Below are positions 18,401 through 26,069 of a stretch of DNA of 64,000 nt, in pieces. Position numbers and translations under genes: made by a program. The DNA is from Streptomyces sp. SCSIO 30461 (GTDB lineage: Bacteria; Actinomycetota; Actinomycetes; Streptomycetales; Streptomycetaceae): NCBI RefSeq assembly GCF_037023745.1, contig NZ_CP146101.1, positions 4,828,001 to 4,892,000 on the forward strand, written 5' to 3'. Positions within the stretch are counted from its first letter, which is position 1. Every line of letters begins with the position of its first letter. Below the pieces are notes generated by a model. The model was not told where the DNA came from and did not search any database. It saw only the letters and a list, made by a program, of their open reading frames with translations.

Positions 18401-19153
18401 CCACCCCTCGCCCAGTGCTACGCCTGCATCGGGAATCTCGCAGTCGCGGCCCCGGAGGAGCCCACGCAGTCAACGGAAGATTCCTTCACTTCGGCGGCTG
18501 GCGAGGGAAGTACCGCGGAATTCGTCCTCGCACCGATCACCTTCCAGATCGAGTGGCGGTCATCCATAGATCTTCTGGGGGGTATGACGTTGTCTCTCTC
18601 GCCGCTGGCCCCCCCGAACATTTTTGGCTCAGCGGCCAGTGACGAAGTCCCGCCTGCTATGGAAAGTCCAGGAGGTGGCCGCATACAGGACAAGAGCAGC
18701 CCCGACCCGGCGGACCTGGTCAAGTATCCCGGGACGGGCGTCTACCTTCACAAGCTTGTGGCAGAGCAGTGGCAGAAGCTGGTGGCATCCGCACGAGCGG
18801 ATGGAATTCCGGCTCCCTACCTCGTGCCGGGTGACGGCTACCGCCCGCGAGACTCGGGCATCCAAGAGGCCAAGTGGGCGGAGGCGCTGAAGAAGTATGG
18901 CGACGAGGCCACGGCAAGACTGTGGGTGGCGAAGCCGGGGGGAAGTGCGCACCACTCTGGCAGGGCACTCGATTTCAACAACGGATACCCAACCGATTCC
19001 GAGTACCTCCCTCAGCACAAGACGACCGCCGCATACCAGTGGATGCTGCGAAATGCGGAAAGGTTTGGCTTCTATGAATACAAGGCAATTCCAGGAACTC
19101 CAGCTAAAGGTGAACCATGGCACTGGGAATACAACCCGCCGATGAAGAAGTGA
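12431..19153 (+). CDS. Giant RHS/YD-repeat secreted protein with C-terminal M15 (VanY-like) peptidase domain
   Basis: A 2240-aa protein from ATG 12431 (GAAAGGA ahead). An Arg-rich start and long hydrophobic helix (ITVALIASFAALVTSIQLAP) form a signal peptide. Residues ~85-200 match the SpvB-type N-domain of Tc toxins (GLLGKGWSISGLSSINRCGR). FG-GAP calcium-type motifs follow, e.g. VDMSGDGADDLAF, GDLNGDGLPDMIW and GDFDGDGWTDIVT. YD/RHS repeats occupy ~950-1850, and the RHS core ends near ~1960 (RLYDPATRRFTTPDP, NPYSYVNNNPLNSTDPTGYD). The variable tail ends in a D-Ala-D-Ala carboxypeptidase domain: SAHHSGRALDF at ~2172-2182 fits SxHxxGxAxD, and EPWHWEY at ~2227-2233 supplies the Glu and third ligand. 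In polymorphic toxins the RHS shell encloses such a C-terminal effector; this one should cut peptidoglycan stems or crosslinks (inference). No cognate immunity gene follows. Confidence 0.9.
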   Translation: MSSHRPAPPPQGGSPASHTPRAGSPSPAARRGRRRGRITVALIASFAALVTSIQLAPATSWAAAGGDTPPAPPRNFGYKTKTFQPADPAGYLPGELEVSPTGEATYTVPLTVPDGPGKTTPTLKLTYSSRSGNGLLGKGWSISGLSSINRCGRKFSTEGKQTGVHFQDKDGTDWDADRFCLDGQKLMAVNGDYGASGTEYRTEKETFTKVVSHDSDDSGPRWFQVWTRDGRIREYRMQTAARMSADKDAYHTATATTVRPAWLLTRESDRSGNSIDYTYTYDKAPFDSVADDLSLQLLPDEIRYSTPQGNTRRRYVKFQYEDRPDDKGFAWQSGVRQHLHKRLAAVEMHGPNPDTTQLLWSYRLDYETGQWSKHSRLSSVQKCGHRGGCLWKKKFSYSDQESAPFKVEKVVDEFFPDGTDDLPFQPMVRPVDMSGDGADDLAFSDGRAAWFGKEELTFKWGEKAETGSVSPVSSMAWPMVSGFGNAADVEYDMASSRPVDLNADGQIEFVVRRRASEDEINGTFDLVQWDMLFRKPASSVKGFDKFSLPKADSVDFGDLNGDGLPDMIWSKADEDHSRTWRFQINEGTKFSSSRVLPLQGSNKRLSFVDVDGDGRIDINDGTRVVGLRDDGSIRNDPAGKRYPVPATPLPDSTPLATAPDTLVWGDVNGDGLLDAASVHWTDEDGVSEIRVRYSTGAGFGPAVRLSVLPEFPQARWGPERDMGVRVADMDRDGRDDFVIFHGKTESNPWGENYAGITILYATGARKQLTDAATSFRGWRLSQLGDFDGDGWTDIVTYDDGGLDVLTNGGQAVDLLTEVSDEHSSWPREKITYATEWSSQPRAVNAAPGAYPTVPLRQRGMMFARKVESRAHWLHPASAELDASKTRVMEYSYENPMLDLRGRGFLGFGSVRVWDSQRPSETVTEYDNLTRVSGKYYPFAQVPRTVTTATPILDGDRKIKNPGEANARVTRTTFTYAVNNSGGKTYWTHPADSALDGESGSKKYNKKVEEWEQPVTIDWNLDDERSPAPRTHIYDVSWLPAAHDFARVTYYASDTDGWGNVRKSQRRTENAEASKRGVTEEMATDYETRVGDWLLGLPTKTATTRIEADDTPDKPHRTTRTVEHDYDDAGRPTTTWVERGNPDPGVRRTTTTTYGDQGEVRHVKDESPGAPARSTHHEYAPLLGPDEKIYPSQVWSSHDKAEYRPSTWTITHPGFGVPLAEMDANGVETSTHYDDLGRVVRSRPAGQTPVATSYAAHSDSYQGVSGVETTTERGQEKSRIVTDALGRTVATLNQGFDGALLQTDTLYDRLGRVELVSRPHPANQSPSKWTKNVRDSLDRLLTTTGPDGRTVRNTHTFFETRTFDAENNERRITTDLDGRTVSSVNIKGHDGKDVPTAYQYEPFDVQEKVTAPGNRVTVREFDTLGRATRVTEPNTGTTGVAYNGFGDPTRQSRSEDGGIGRTYTYDDLGRKTAVVDYANHGADTAATTTWEWDSSPHGIGKLASTTSPDDVTTAYRYDSYSRVAGTDYTDPAGTVYSVDQTYTPDTGKTATLVYPAAEDGRRLTIKNTYNPYGHLTSIADATPGGTPVPVLRNLWTVKSRTDDLALEHGTLGQQDTFGDEADVERAYEPGSGRLKSITVTRGEDTPVMDLHYTYYGNGLTKTRVDDRNHRKESFTYDPMARLTDWTLATHTDDATSADVGGRTVRYGYTIGGDLTQVSINGDIVEANSYTDPSHPDAVTGYAGPTRVGAYTYDALGRQKTGAGRTWSYRSLNLLPSTITAGDTKWRFTYDADGSRFSKSDGTHTTTYIGGIYEKRQKGDKASHIYHVSGPDGPVAEIAYAAGSKPQVTYTQPDALGSTSAVIAPGGQVSTTFYEPFGHTTEADGAPTTGPTGGVRRGFTGHEHDSDLGLINMKGRLYDPATRRFTTPDPVNGNPLFGQRWNPYSYVNNNPLNSTDPTGYDPSLGESGNGPGFEIPDIEIPEIETPDVSASTPPLAQCYACIGNLAVAAPEEPTQSTEDSFTSAAGEGSTAEFVLAPITFQIEWRSSIDLLGGMTLSLSPLAPPNIFGSAASDEVPPAMESPGGGRIQDKSSPDPADLVKYPGTGVYLHKLVAEQWQKLVASARADGIPAPYLVPGDGYRPRDSGIQEAKWAEALKKYGDEATARLWVAKPGGSAHHSGRALDFNNGYPTDSEYLPQHKTTAAYQWMLRNAERFGFYEYKAIPGTPAKGEPWHWEYNPPMKK

Positions 19154-19250
19154 GATAGGGCTGCGACGGGCGTTGTCAGGTTGAGCGGGAGCCCTCTCCG
19201 GTGTGATGATCATCTGTCTGGTCGGATCGCTGGAGGGGTGCCTCGTGTAC

Positions 19251-19349
19251 ATGTCGGCGTATCGGGGCTTCCGCTTCTCGCCGGAGGTCATCTCCCACTG
19301 CCCGTGGCTCTACCACCGGTTCAGCTTGAACCTGCGCCACTACGAATAG
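19251..19349 (+). pseudogene. IS6-family transposase N-terminal remnant
   Basis: A 32-codon frame reads MSAYRGFRFSPEVISH, then WLYHRFSLNLRHYE and stops. This is the conserved N-terminus of IS6-family transposases (family form RGFRFPPEVI, WLYHRFSLSFRDVEELL) cut after the first helix by a stop. No terminal inverted repeat was found. Confidence 0.7.
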
Positions 19350-19480
19350 CTGCCGGGGCAGCTGGAGCGGCTTGCCGAGGTGCCCGACGCATCTTCCGGG
19401 CGGAGCGGCGCCACCGCTTGGCCGCCGTGCTCGCCCTGGCCGCCTGTGCCGTGTTGAGGCGGCCCCCGACCGTGTACGCC
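19350..19480 (+). pseudogene. ISAs1-like transposase N-terminal scrap
   Basis: Two overlapping frames read LERLAEVPD and then RAERRHRLAAVLALAACAVL, resembling the DDE_Tnp_1-associated N-domain of ISAs1/H-repeat transposases (family form 'VPDPR...GRRHPLAAVLAIAACAVLAGA'). The frame is shifted and ends at once. From here to ~19800 nothing else can be recognised. Confidence 0.5.
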
Positions 19481-19808
19481 AAGGGAGCCGCACCGGCCGT
19501 ACCAAGGAACGGAAGTCGTTTTCGAGCCAGCGCCATGTTGCATGGGGCGATGAAGGTGGCAGATTCGTCGCGGACACTGACCTCAACCTCCAGGTCCTCC
19601 TGGCCAGTTCCGCACCGCGAGGCTAACCACACTTGAGTACGCACGGACGTCGCGGCCCCGTTGAATGCCCCGTGACACTCCTGCAGGAAGGCGCGATCGG
19701 CAACGTGTAAGAGATATCCACATCCAGAGACCTGGGAAAGCAACCCGTGAATGGCATGCGTAGATGAACTCAATACTTTCTACCGCACCCGATGTGCCGA
19801 GGCGCTGA

Positions 19809-20105
19809 TCGAGGCGGCGCGCGGGTCCAAAACCCCGGAAAGCCCCTGTCTTCGTCGACTCCTCCGGCCGTCGCGCCAGGCGGCTGCGCCGCGCCGGGAT
19901 GCTGATCGGCGTTCTCTGCCTCGGCTACGTCGCCGTGCTCGGCATGGTGTTCGTGTGGTGGAGCGACTCCTTGACGGCCATGCCCAACCCGCAGCCCTCA
20001 AGCGTCCCGGCCAAGAGCGTGCCCACGGGCACCCCGCCATCGGGCGCTCCTGCCGCACCCCCGTGCTCTTCCGAAACTGCTGCAACGGCAGGAAGCGCGA
20101 GATGA
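19809..20105 (+). pseudogene. matA: MatA-like membrane protein, N-terminus missing
   Basis: The frame after TGA 19806-19808 reads KAPVFVDSSGRRARRLRRAG, then a membrane helix MLIGVLCLGYVAVLGMVFVW and a Pro/Ser-rich outer segment, ending at TGA 20103 four bases before the next start. Streptomyces genomes carry such a small membrane protein directly upstream of a deacetylase/glycosyltransferase gene; that pair is matAB, needed for the PNAG-like polymer that clumps mycelium. No start codon exists upstream of ATG 19899, so the N-terminal cytoplasmic part appears lost or is read by a weak start. The symbol is assigned by context. Confidence 0.5.
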
Positions 20106-20109
20106 CATC

Positions 20110-22289
20110 ATGACGACGAGCACTCCCCATTCGCCGTCCCGGCATGCCAGGCACGCCAAGCCCCGCCGGATCGAACGCGTCGGCCGGCAGGCTGTCCCCA
20201 AGCCGCGGGTCGTCCTTGCCCTGCTCTTGCTGCTGGCGCTGACCTGCATGATGCTGCTCGACGGCTATCTGCGCTCCGAGGTCGGAAGCGACGACCGGGT
20301 GCGCAGCGACGCGAACTACAACGACGTACCCAGAGAGGTCCTGTCGGGCGGCCCCCCGTCCTCACCTTCCGCGGAGGCAAGGCCCGGACCCGTACCGTTC
20401 CGGACAAGACGATCGTCCTCACCTTCGACGATGGCCCCGACCCCGAGTGGAGCGAGAAGGCCATCGCGGTCCTGGAGGAGCACGACGTTCCCGCCGCCTT
20501 CTTCGTCGTGGGCTCCATGGTGTCCCGCTATCCGGCTGTGGTGAAGCAGATGGTCGAGCGGGGCCACGAGATCGGTATCCACACCTTCACCCACGTCGAC
20601 CCCTCGTACCAGAGCGACGGCCGTATCCAGCGCGAACTCAACCAGACCCAGCTGGCGCTGGCCGGAGCCGCGGGGATCAACACCACGCTTTTCCGCGCCC
20701 CTTACATTTCCGAGATCGATGCGATCGACAACCACAGCTGGCCCGTCTACCAGAAGATCGGCGCCGACGGCTATACCTCGGTCTTCACCGACACCGACAG
20801 CGAGGACTGGCAGGAGCCCGGTGTGAAGAAGATCATCGAGAGTGCCATGCCGGAGGACGGCAAGGGTGCCACGGTCCTCTTCCACGACGCGGGCGGCGAC
20901 CGCCGGCAGACCATCGACGCGCTCGGTACGTACATCAGGCAGATGAAGGAGAGGGGCTACACCTTCACCACCGTCAGCGGTGCCATGGGCGAGGCTTCCG
21001 CCCACCGGCCCGTGTCCGGCACCAGCCAGTGGCAGGGCAAGGCGTTCCTCGGCGCGGTGGCCGTCGCCGAGATCGTGGTGCCAGGGTTGTCCGTCGGCCT
21101 CGCCGTCATCGGGTTCGCCGTCATCGGCCGGTTCCTGATGATGCTCGTACTCGCTCGTCGCCACTACAGGATCCGCAACCCGCGGGACAGGGGGCGGCGC
21201 TATTCGTGGGGGTCGGAGATCACCCGTCCGGTGAGTGTCATCGTGCCCGTATACAACGAGAAGGAGTGCATCGCCAGCACCCTCGAGTCGCTGGCGCGGT
21301 CCACCCATCCGATCGAGATCGTCGTCGTCGACGACGACGGTTCGACGGACGGCACCTACGAGATCGCCGCCGCCGCGGCCGCGAGCCTGGGCATGTCGAA
21401 CATCCGGGGCATCCGGCAGGAGAACGCGGGCAAGCCGGCCGCCATCAACAATGGTGTACGCAAAGCCAGTCACGACATCATCGTGATGATGGACGGCGAC
21501 TCCGTCTTCGAGCCGGACACCGTCAAACACCTGGTGCAGCCCTTCGCCGACGAGGAGATCGGCGCTGTCGCGGGCAACACCAAGGTCGGCAACCGCAGCA
21601 AAATGATCGGGGCCTGGCAGCACATCGAGTACGTCATGGGCTTCAACCTCGACCGCCGGATGTACGACCTGCTGAACTGCATGCCGACCATCCCCGGCGC
21701 CGTCGGCGCCTTCCGCCGGGACGCCGTGCTCGCCGTCGGAGGCATGAGCGAGGACACCCTCGCCGAAGACACCGACATCACCATCGCGATGCACCGGCAG
21801 GGCTGGCGCGTCGTCTACCAGGAACATGCCCGCGCCTGGACCGAGGCCCCGGGCTCGGTCCAGCAGCTGTGGCGGCAGCGCTACCGCTGGTCGTACGGGA
21901 CGATGCAGGCACTGTGGAAGCACCGCAAGTCGCTCACGGACACGGGAGCTTCGGGCCGCTTCGGACGGATCGGCATGCCGCTGGTTGTCCTCTTCCAGAT
22001 CGTCACGCCGCTCATCGACGTGTTCACCATCTACGCCATGACCTTCATCGACTTCAAGGCCGCGCTGCTGGCCTGGCTCGCCGTACTCGGCCTCCAACTG
22101 GCTTGCGCTGGGTACGCCTTCAGGATCGACAAGGAGCAGTACCGCCATCTACTGGTGATGCCGCTCCAGCAGATCGCCTACCGGCAGCTGATGTACCTGG
22201 TCCTCATCCACTCCTGCGTCACCGCCATGACCGGCGGCCGGCTGCGCTGGCAGAAGCTCAAGCGTGCGGGCGATGTCGCACCCCGGTGA
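20110..22289 (+). pseudogene. matB: MatB-like polysaccharide deacetylase/glycosyltransferase with frameshift
   Basis: The gene reads in one frame from ATG 20110 to a run of six C (20352-20357), then continues in another frame to 22289; removing one C restores ~726 codons. Order: N-terminal membrane anchor (VVLALLLLLALTCMMLLDGY), NodB-type deacetylase motifs LTFDDGPDPEW, GHEIGIHTFTH, FRAPYISE and LFHDAGGD, a membrane helix (GLSVGLAVIGFAVIGRFLMM), a GT2 domain (VSVIVPVYNEKE, VVDDDGSTDGT, MMDGDS, EDTDITIAMHRQGW, QRYRW) and three terminal helices. All catalytic motifs survive, so the damage is recent or a sequencing error. In Streptomyces, MatB makes the adhesive poly-N-acetylglucosamine-like glycan. 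Unless corrected, the first frame ends at ~144 aa and the GT part lacks the anchor. Confidence 0.8.
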
Positions 22290-22462
22290 GGAAGGCGCCC
22301 TGAGGGACTCCTCTGTTCTCGCTCAGTCTGCCTCGGCTACGCGATGGGCGAGCGCCACGATGCCGATCTCTTCCGGTCTCGCTGTACATGGCTGCTGCCC
22401 CCGCGGCGGCGACGTCAGGTTCGTGGTCTTTCACAGGGGGTCGGAGGGTGGTTCCGACTGAT

Positions 22463-22497
22463 CGTCGCACCACCTCGTGGTCGGAGGTGGTGCGACG
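22463..22497. terminator. Strong hairpin after matB
   Basis: Perfect 14-bp arms CGTCGCACCACCTC / GAGGTGGTGCGACG around a 7-base loop, about 170 bp downstream of the matB stop. There is no T-run, as usual for actinobacterial terminators. Confidence 0.6.
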
Positions 22498-22806
22498 GGT
22501 GTCGGCCCGCAGCGATGCAGGGCTCGCGAGTGCAGGGGGACAAATGCCGTCGCCGGGCCGGCCAACGGTCGCGTGGCGGGAGGACCGGGTCCGGTTCCGG
22601 GCGATCGCCCTGGGACTCCGATCGGAGGAAGCGGCGGCCGAGGCCCGGTTGGGAGATCGCCACGTGGATCACCGGCTTCCGCAACACCCGCTCGACCACA
22701 CATCGTGTGCGGGTACCGCAGCCTGATCGACTACGGACACGTCCACCGGGCCAACGCCGCCCTATGCTGGCCGCTTGCAAGTTCTCCACATATCGAGGGG
22801 ATTGAA
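22498..22806. other. Intergenic, nothing recognised
   Basis: About 300 bp. A fragment reading WEIATWITGFRNTRSTTHRV appears in one frame but has no start, stop context or family resemblance. The promoter of the next two-gene unit should lie near the end. Confidence 0.4.
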
Positions 22807-23001
22807 ATGCTGATACCCAGGCCCCGATCCACAGGAAATGGGTCAGAACCGCTGATCGTGTCCGCCACCGGAGAGCTTGAGGAGTTCGTTCGCGGTTGCG
22901 CCCCGTTCACGCACTCGAAGAGGGATGCGGCCAGGTCCCAGTGGCTGTCGCGGAACGCACGGCGTGTCACTGGTAAGCCCTCTCCGGGATACCTGCCATG
23001 A
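22807..23001 (+). CDS. 64-aa protein, first gene of a two-gene unit
   Basis: ATG 22807 follows CGAGGGGATTGAA, a good ribosome site. The product is polar, EPLIVSATGELEEFVRGCAP and RSQWLSRNARRVTGKPS, with no membrane segment. Its stop overlaps the next start (ATGA at 22998-23001), indicating translational coupling. Not recognised. Confidence 0.45.
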   Translation: MLIPRPRSTGNGSEPLIVSATGELEEFVRGCAPFTHSKRDAARSQWLSRNARRVTGKPSPGYLP

Positions 23002-23708
23002 CGCCGCGCTGTGGCCGCCTGACCAACCAGGGCACGCCCTGCCGACTCCCCCAGGTGGGTGGCCAGGCCTGCCGGTATCACGTGACGCAGAGCGAACTCG
23101 AAGCCTATGCCGAAGTTGAACGCGACAAGGCCGCCAGGGAGGAGCGGAGAGATCGGCGGCAGGGACGCGCGACGCTTATCGGACTTGCCTGCCTGGCAAT
23201 CCTTATGATGGTTGGCATACCCTCGTGTATCAACTGGTCGGAACGACAGGAACGCCAGCGGGAAGCGGCGTGCGAGGCCCAGCGGGATCGGGCGCTGGAA
23301 CTTGACCGAAAGGCGGGTGCTGTGCGGATTCCCATGGTTCATCCCCACGACGCGCCGATTCTCAATCTGCAACTGCGGGGTACTCACATAAATCTCGGAG
23401 ACCTGGACTTGCTGTCCGAGAAGGCGACGGAGCACGAGATTGCCGCTGCCTACAAGCTAAGGCGCCAGATCGCAGGCCAAGCGGCAAGAGTCGTGCTGGA
23501 ACACCAGAGCTGTATGAAGGTACCGGGCCTCGTGGAGGCGGCTGAGCGCATCGAGAAGTCGCCTCTGGAGGTTGCTCGGGTGCAGATGCCTTCACCGGCT
23601 CGATGCGCAGATGGATCTCTGGCGAAGTCAATAGAGCACTGGGAAGCGTGCCACGACTACGGGTCCGTACATCCCGGCCTTCCTGTGGCGACCTTGCACT
23701 TTGACTGA
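22998..23708 (+). CDS. Zinc-knuckle (DUF5763-like) single-pass membrane protein
   Basis: A 236-aa protein. The N-terminus CGRLTNQGTPCRLPQVGG then ACRYH fits the small Cys3His knuckle 'C-x-x-x-T-x-x-G-x-x-C...C-x-x-H' seen in DUF5763-type proteins. A charged helix (RDKAAREERRDRRQGR) follows, then a transmembrane helix (ATLIGLACLAILMMVGIPSC) and a mostly helical outer domain with several Cys (CEAQRDRALELDR, LEHQSCMKVPGLVEAAERI, HWEACHDYG). The knuckle end would be cytoplasmic. Coupled to the 64-aa gene. The function is unknown; a defence or phage-related role would be guesswork. Confidence 0.55.
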   Translation: MTPRCGRLTNQGTPCRLPQVGGQACRYHVTQSELEAYAEVERDKAAREERRDRRQGRATLIGLACLAILMMVGIPSCINWSERQERQREAACEAQRDRALELDRKAGAVRIPMVHPHDAPILNLQLRGTHINLGDLDLLSEKATEHEIAAAYKLRRQIAGQAARVVLEHQSCMKVPGLVEAAERIEKSPLEVARVQMPSPARCADGSLAKSIEHWEACHDYGSVHPGLPVATLHFD

Positions 23709-24194
23709 GCCCAGCACCTGTATGAGAGCTTCAGCCTCGATTCTTCCGAGGAGTGACGGCTTCGCCGTGTGCGGCTGGCTGCCCGGTATGTCCCATGCCG
23801 TATCGGGACTGGCTGTCGCGTGACGCTGCGGGGCGTCGGGTTCCACGGGCCCCGGGGGGCTGCGGTCCTCTCCTCTCCGGTGTCGTCGGGGTGGTGGCCG
23901 GTCGTCAGGTACGGGCCGGGAGTTCGGTGGCGTGCTTCCAGGCGGCGGTGAACGCTGCCGTCCAGGGCTCAATGCCCGGAAGTTAAGCGGAAACGCCGCA
24001 GGTCAAATCGGCGCCAGTGGTCGTGGTCATGGCGTCGTGATGGTTCGGAGCGTAGGCCAACGTCGCTACGAGGCAAGGCTCTTGGGTGGAGCTGGAACGG
24101 GACCCCCGGTGGAAGGATGGAGAACGACCAAGTAATCCTGCTTCGGGGGTCCCGTTGCCCGGCAAGTGTGCCATCTCGGTGTTCACGCGCACCA
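23709..24194. repeat. Gene-free stretch with 13-bp inverted repeat
   Basis: No credible gene. At 24096-24108 AACGGGACCCCCG and at 24144-24156 its exact reverse complement enclose 35 bp. It lies just beyond the truncated 3' side of the IS1380 transposase and may be a relic of an IS end or a terminator. Confidence 0.45.
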
Positions 24195-25373
24195 TCACGA
24201 CTGCCCGCGGCCTGTACGCGCCCGGTCATCGACCTCGGCGTGATCGCGGTACAGGGCGTCGACGAACCACACCTGGCCGGAGCCGGGTACCCCGGAAAGT
24301 CCCTGGTGGGAGGGGATGTTCGTGGCGACGATCCGGTAGCGCCAGCCGGTGCGTTTCTCGAAGGCGGTCAGCTTCTTCGCATCCCGGCGCGAGGGCTTGA
24401 CCCGGCGCACGATCAACCGCATCCCCTCGGGCCAGCCGGTCAGGTCACGGACCCAGGTCAGCTCAGCGACCTGGTAGGACAGCCATTCGCCGTCGGGGCC
24501 CTTGATCTCGTGCAGTTGGCCGTCTTGCCGCAGCGCCGCCGTCCACACCTTCTCCGGCAGCCGGGTGATGGCCTTCTCGTCGGCGTCGTTGATGGCCCAG
24601 CCGGTCACCCAGCGCACCCGGCGCCGGCTGGTGGTCAGGCTCTGGAGGTGGCCGAGGACGTCGTGGCTGAAGGCCGCGCCGTCGATCCGTATCAGCAGCT
24701 TCGACCACAGCGGCAGCGGGAGCTGCCCAAACGCCGAGGCCAGGACACTCTTGTGGTCGTCGACATCGTTCGGCGGCGCGTTGCCGGGTCGCAGCAGCAT
24801 GGCGACACACTCGCGGGTGTTGGCCACCCACGCTCCCAGCGGCATGTGGCCGAAGCTGCCCTTGAAGGTGCCGGCCGCACCCTCCTTCTTGCTGCTACAG
24901 GTCACGATGGTGGCGTCGAGGTCGAGGACGTACCAGCCGGTGAGTTCTCTGCCGCACACCGCGATCCAAGGGAAGCCGCCGGGGCGCAGGGCGAGCACGG
25001 TCCACACCATGCGCCGGACCACGGCGCGCACGCGCTCGATCCGCGCCGCCACCGGACCGTCGATCGCCTCCAGAGTGCGGCGCAGGGTGCTGTCCGAGAC
25101 CGGCCGCGGGAACAGGCTCTTCCAGTGGTGCTGTAGTTGCTCGGCTTCCAGGATGTTCGTCGCGCCGAGCACGATCGCGCAGGCCAGCTGGACCAGCGCC
25201 ATGCCCCGGTCACGCCAGCCAGGCCCGGTGCCCTTCGGCAGCGCCGCGCTGAGCACGGTGGCCAGGCCGACGCGGTCGGCGACCTTCCGCAGCAGCACCA
25301 CGCCCGCGTGGCCGGTCAGGTTCTTGCCATCGGCCCGCACGGCAAGCCGGTGATCCCATTCGGTAGCCTGCAC
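24195..25373 (-). pseudogene. IS1380-family transposase, C-terminus lost
   Basis: The frame gives 392 aa starting at ATG 25373: VRADGKNLTGHAGVVLLRKV, LVQLACAIVLGATNILEAEQ, the first catalytic Asp in WYVLDLDATIVTCSSKKEGA, LLIRIDGAAFSHDVLGHL, and the YRIVATNIP then VDALYRDHAEVDDR block holding the Glu. IS1380 transposases are usually ~440-470 aa; here the last ~60-70 residues after HAEVDDR are replaced by RTGRGQS and a stop, so activity is doubtful. GGGTGCCTC at 25379-25387 and GAGGCACCC at 25434-25442 are inverted partners just outside the gene, where the element end is expected. Confidence 0.8.
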
Positions 25374-25484
25374 CTCTTGGGTGCCTCTTCTCTGCGACGG
25401 TTTTTGATCTCAGCAATCAGATCACCGCAGGTGGGAGGCACCCTTCTTCTGTCGGGGCATCAAGCCACGGCCGTAGCTGAATAC

Positions 25485-25978
25485 ATGAGGTCATGGCTCA
25501 CCGAACCGCTCTGGGACCAGTTCGCAGCCCTGCTTCCCGAGCGGCCGGAGTACCGCCCGGACCATCCACTTGGCTGCCACCGGCGGCGCGTCAGCGACCG
25601 GATCGTCTTCGACAAGATGCTGCAACTGCTGCGCTTCGGCTGTTCCTACGAGGCGATCGCCGACACGACCTGCTCGGCCACCACGATCCGCAGCCGCCGC
25701 GACGAGTGGATACGACTCGGCGTCTTCACCCGGCTCAAGCAGATCGCGCTGGCCTCCTACGACCGGATCGTCGGCCTCGTCCTGGAACAGATCGCCGTCG
25801 ACGGCTCCATCACCAAGGCTCCCGGAGGCGGCGAGGCGGCCGGACGCTCACCGGTCGACCGCGGCAAACAGGGCCTCGAACGCTCCGGCATGACGGACGG
25901 ATGCGGCATTCCGCTGGGCCGCGTCCTGGCCGGCGCCAACCGCCACGACTCCCCGCTGCTGATGGTGTCCCGCCGAGT
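25485..25978 (+). pseudogene. IS5-family transposase N-terminal half, cut by IS256
   Basis: From ATG 25485 the frame reads MRSWLTEPLWDQFAALLPER, VFDKMLQLLRFGCSYEAIAD, LEQIAVDGSITKAPGGGEAA (catalytic Asp) and VLAGANRHDSPLLMV. It then abruptly leaves the family at ~25975, where the IS256 end GTGTAGC(A/G)GCGATCT begins. The C-terminal half is absent on the far side, so this is a deletion product rather than a simple insertion. Confidence 0.75.
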
Positions 25979-26069
25979 GGTGTAGCAGCGATCTCCGCAT
26001 AGCCCCTGGTCATGAGGCGGCCATCGCGCAACTCTCCGAGTAGCGAAGCTCGTTGAGAGAGGTGACACG

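Noticed and set aside
20316-22148. 610-codon minus-strand open frame opposite matB
   Set aside because: Shadow of the deacetylase/glycosyltransferase; the plus strand has every catalytic motif.
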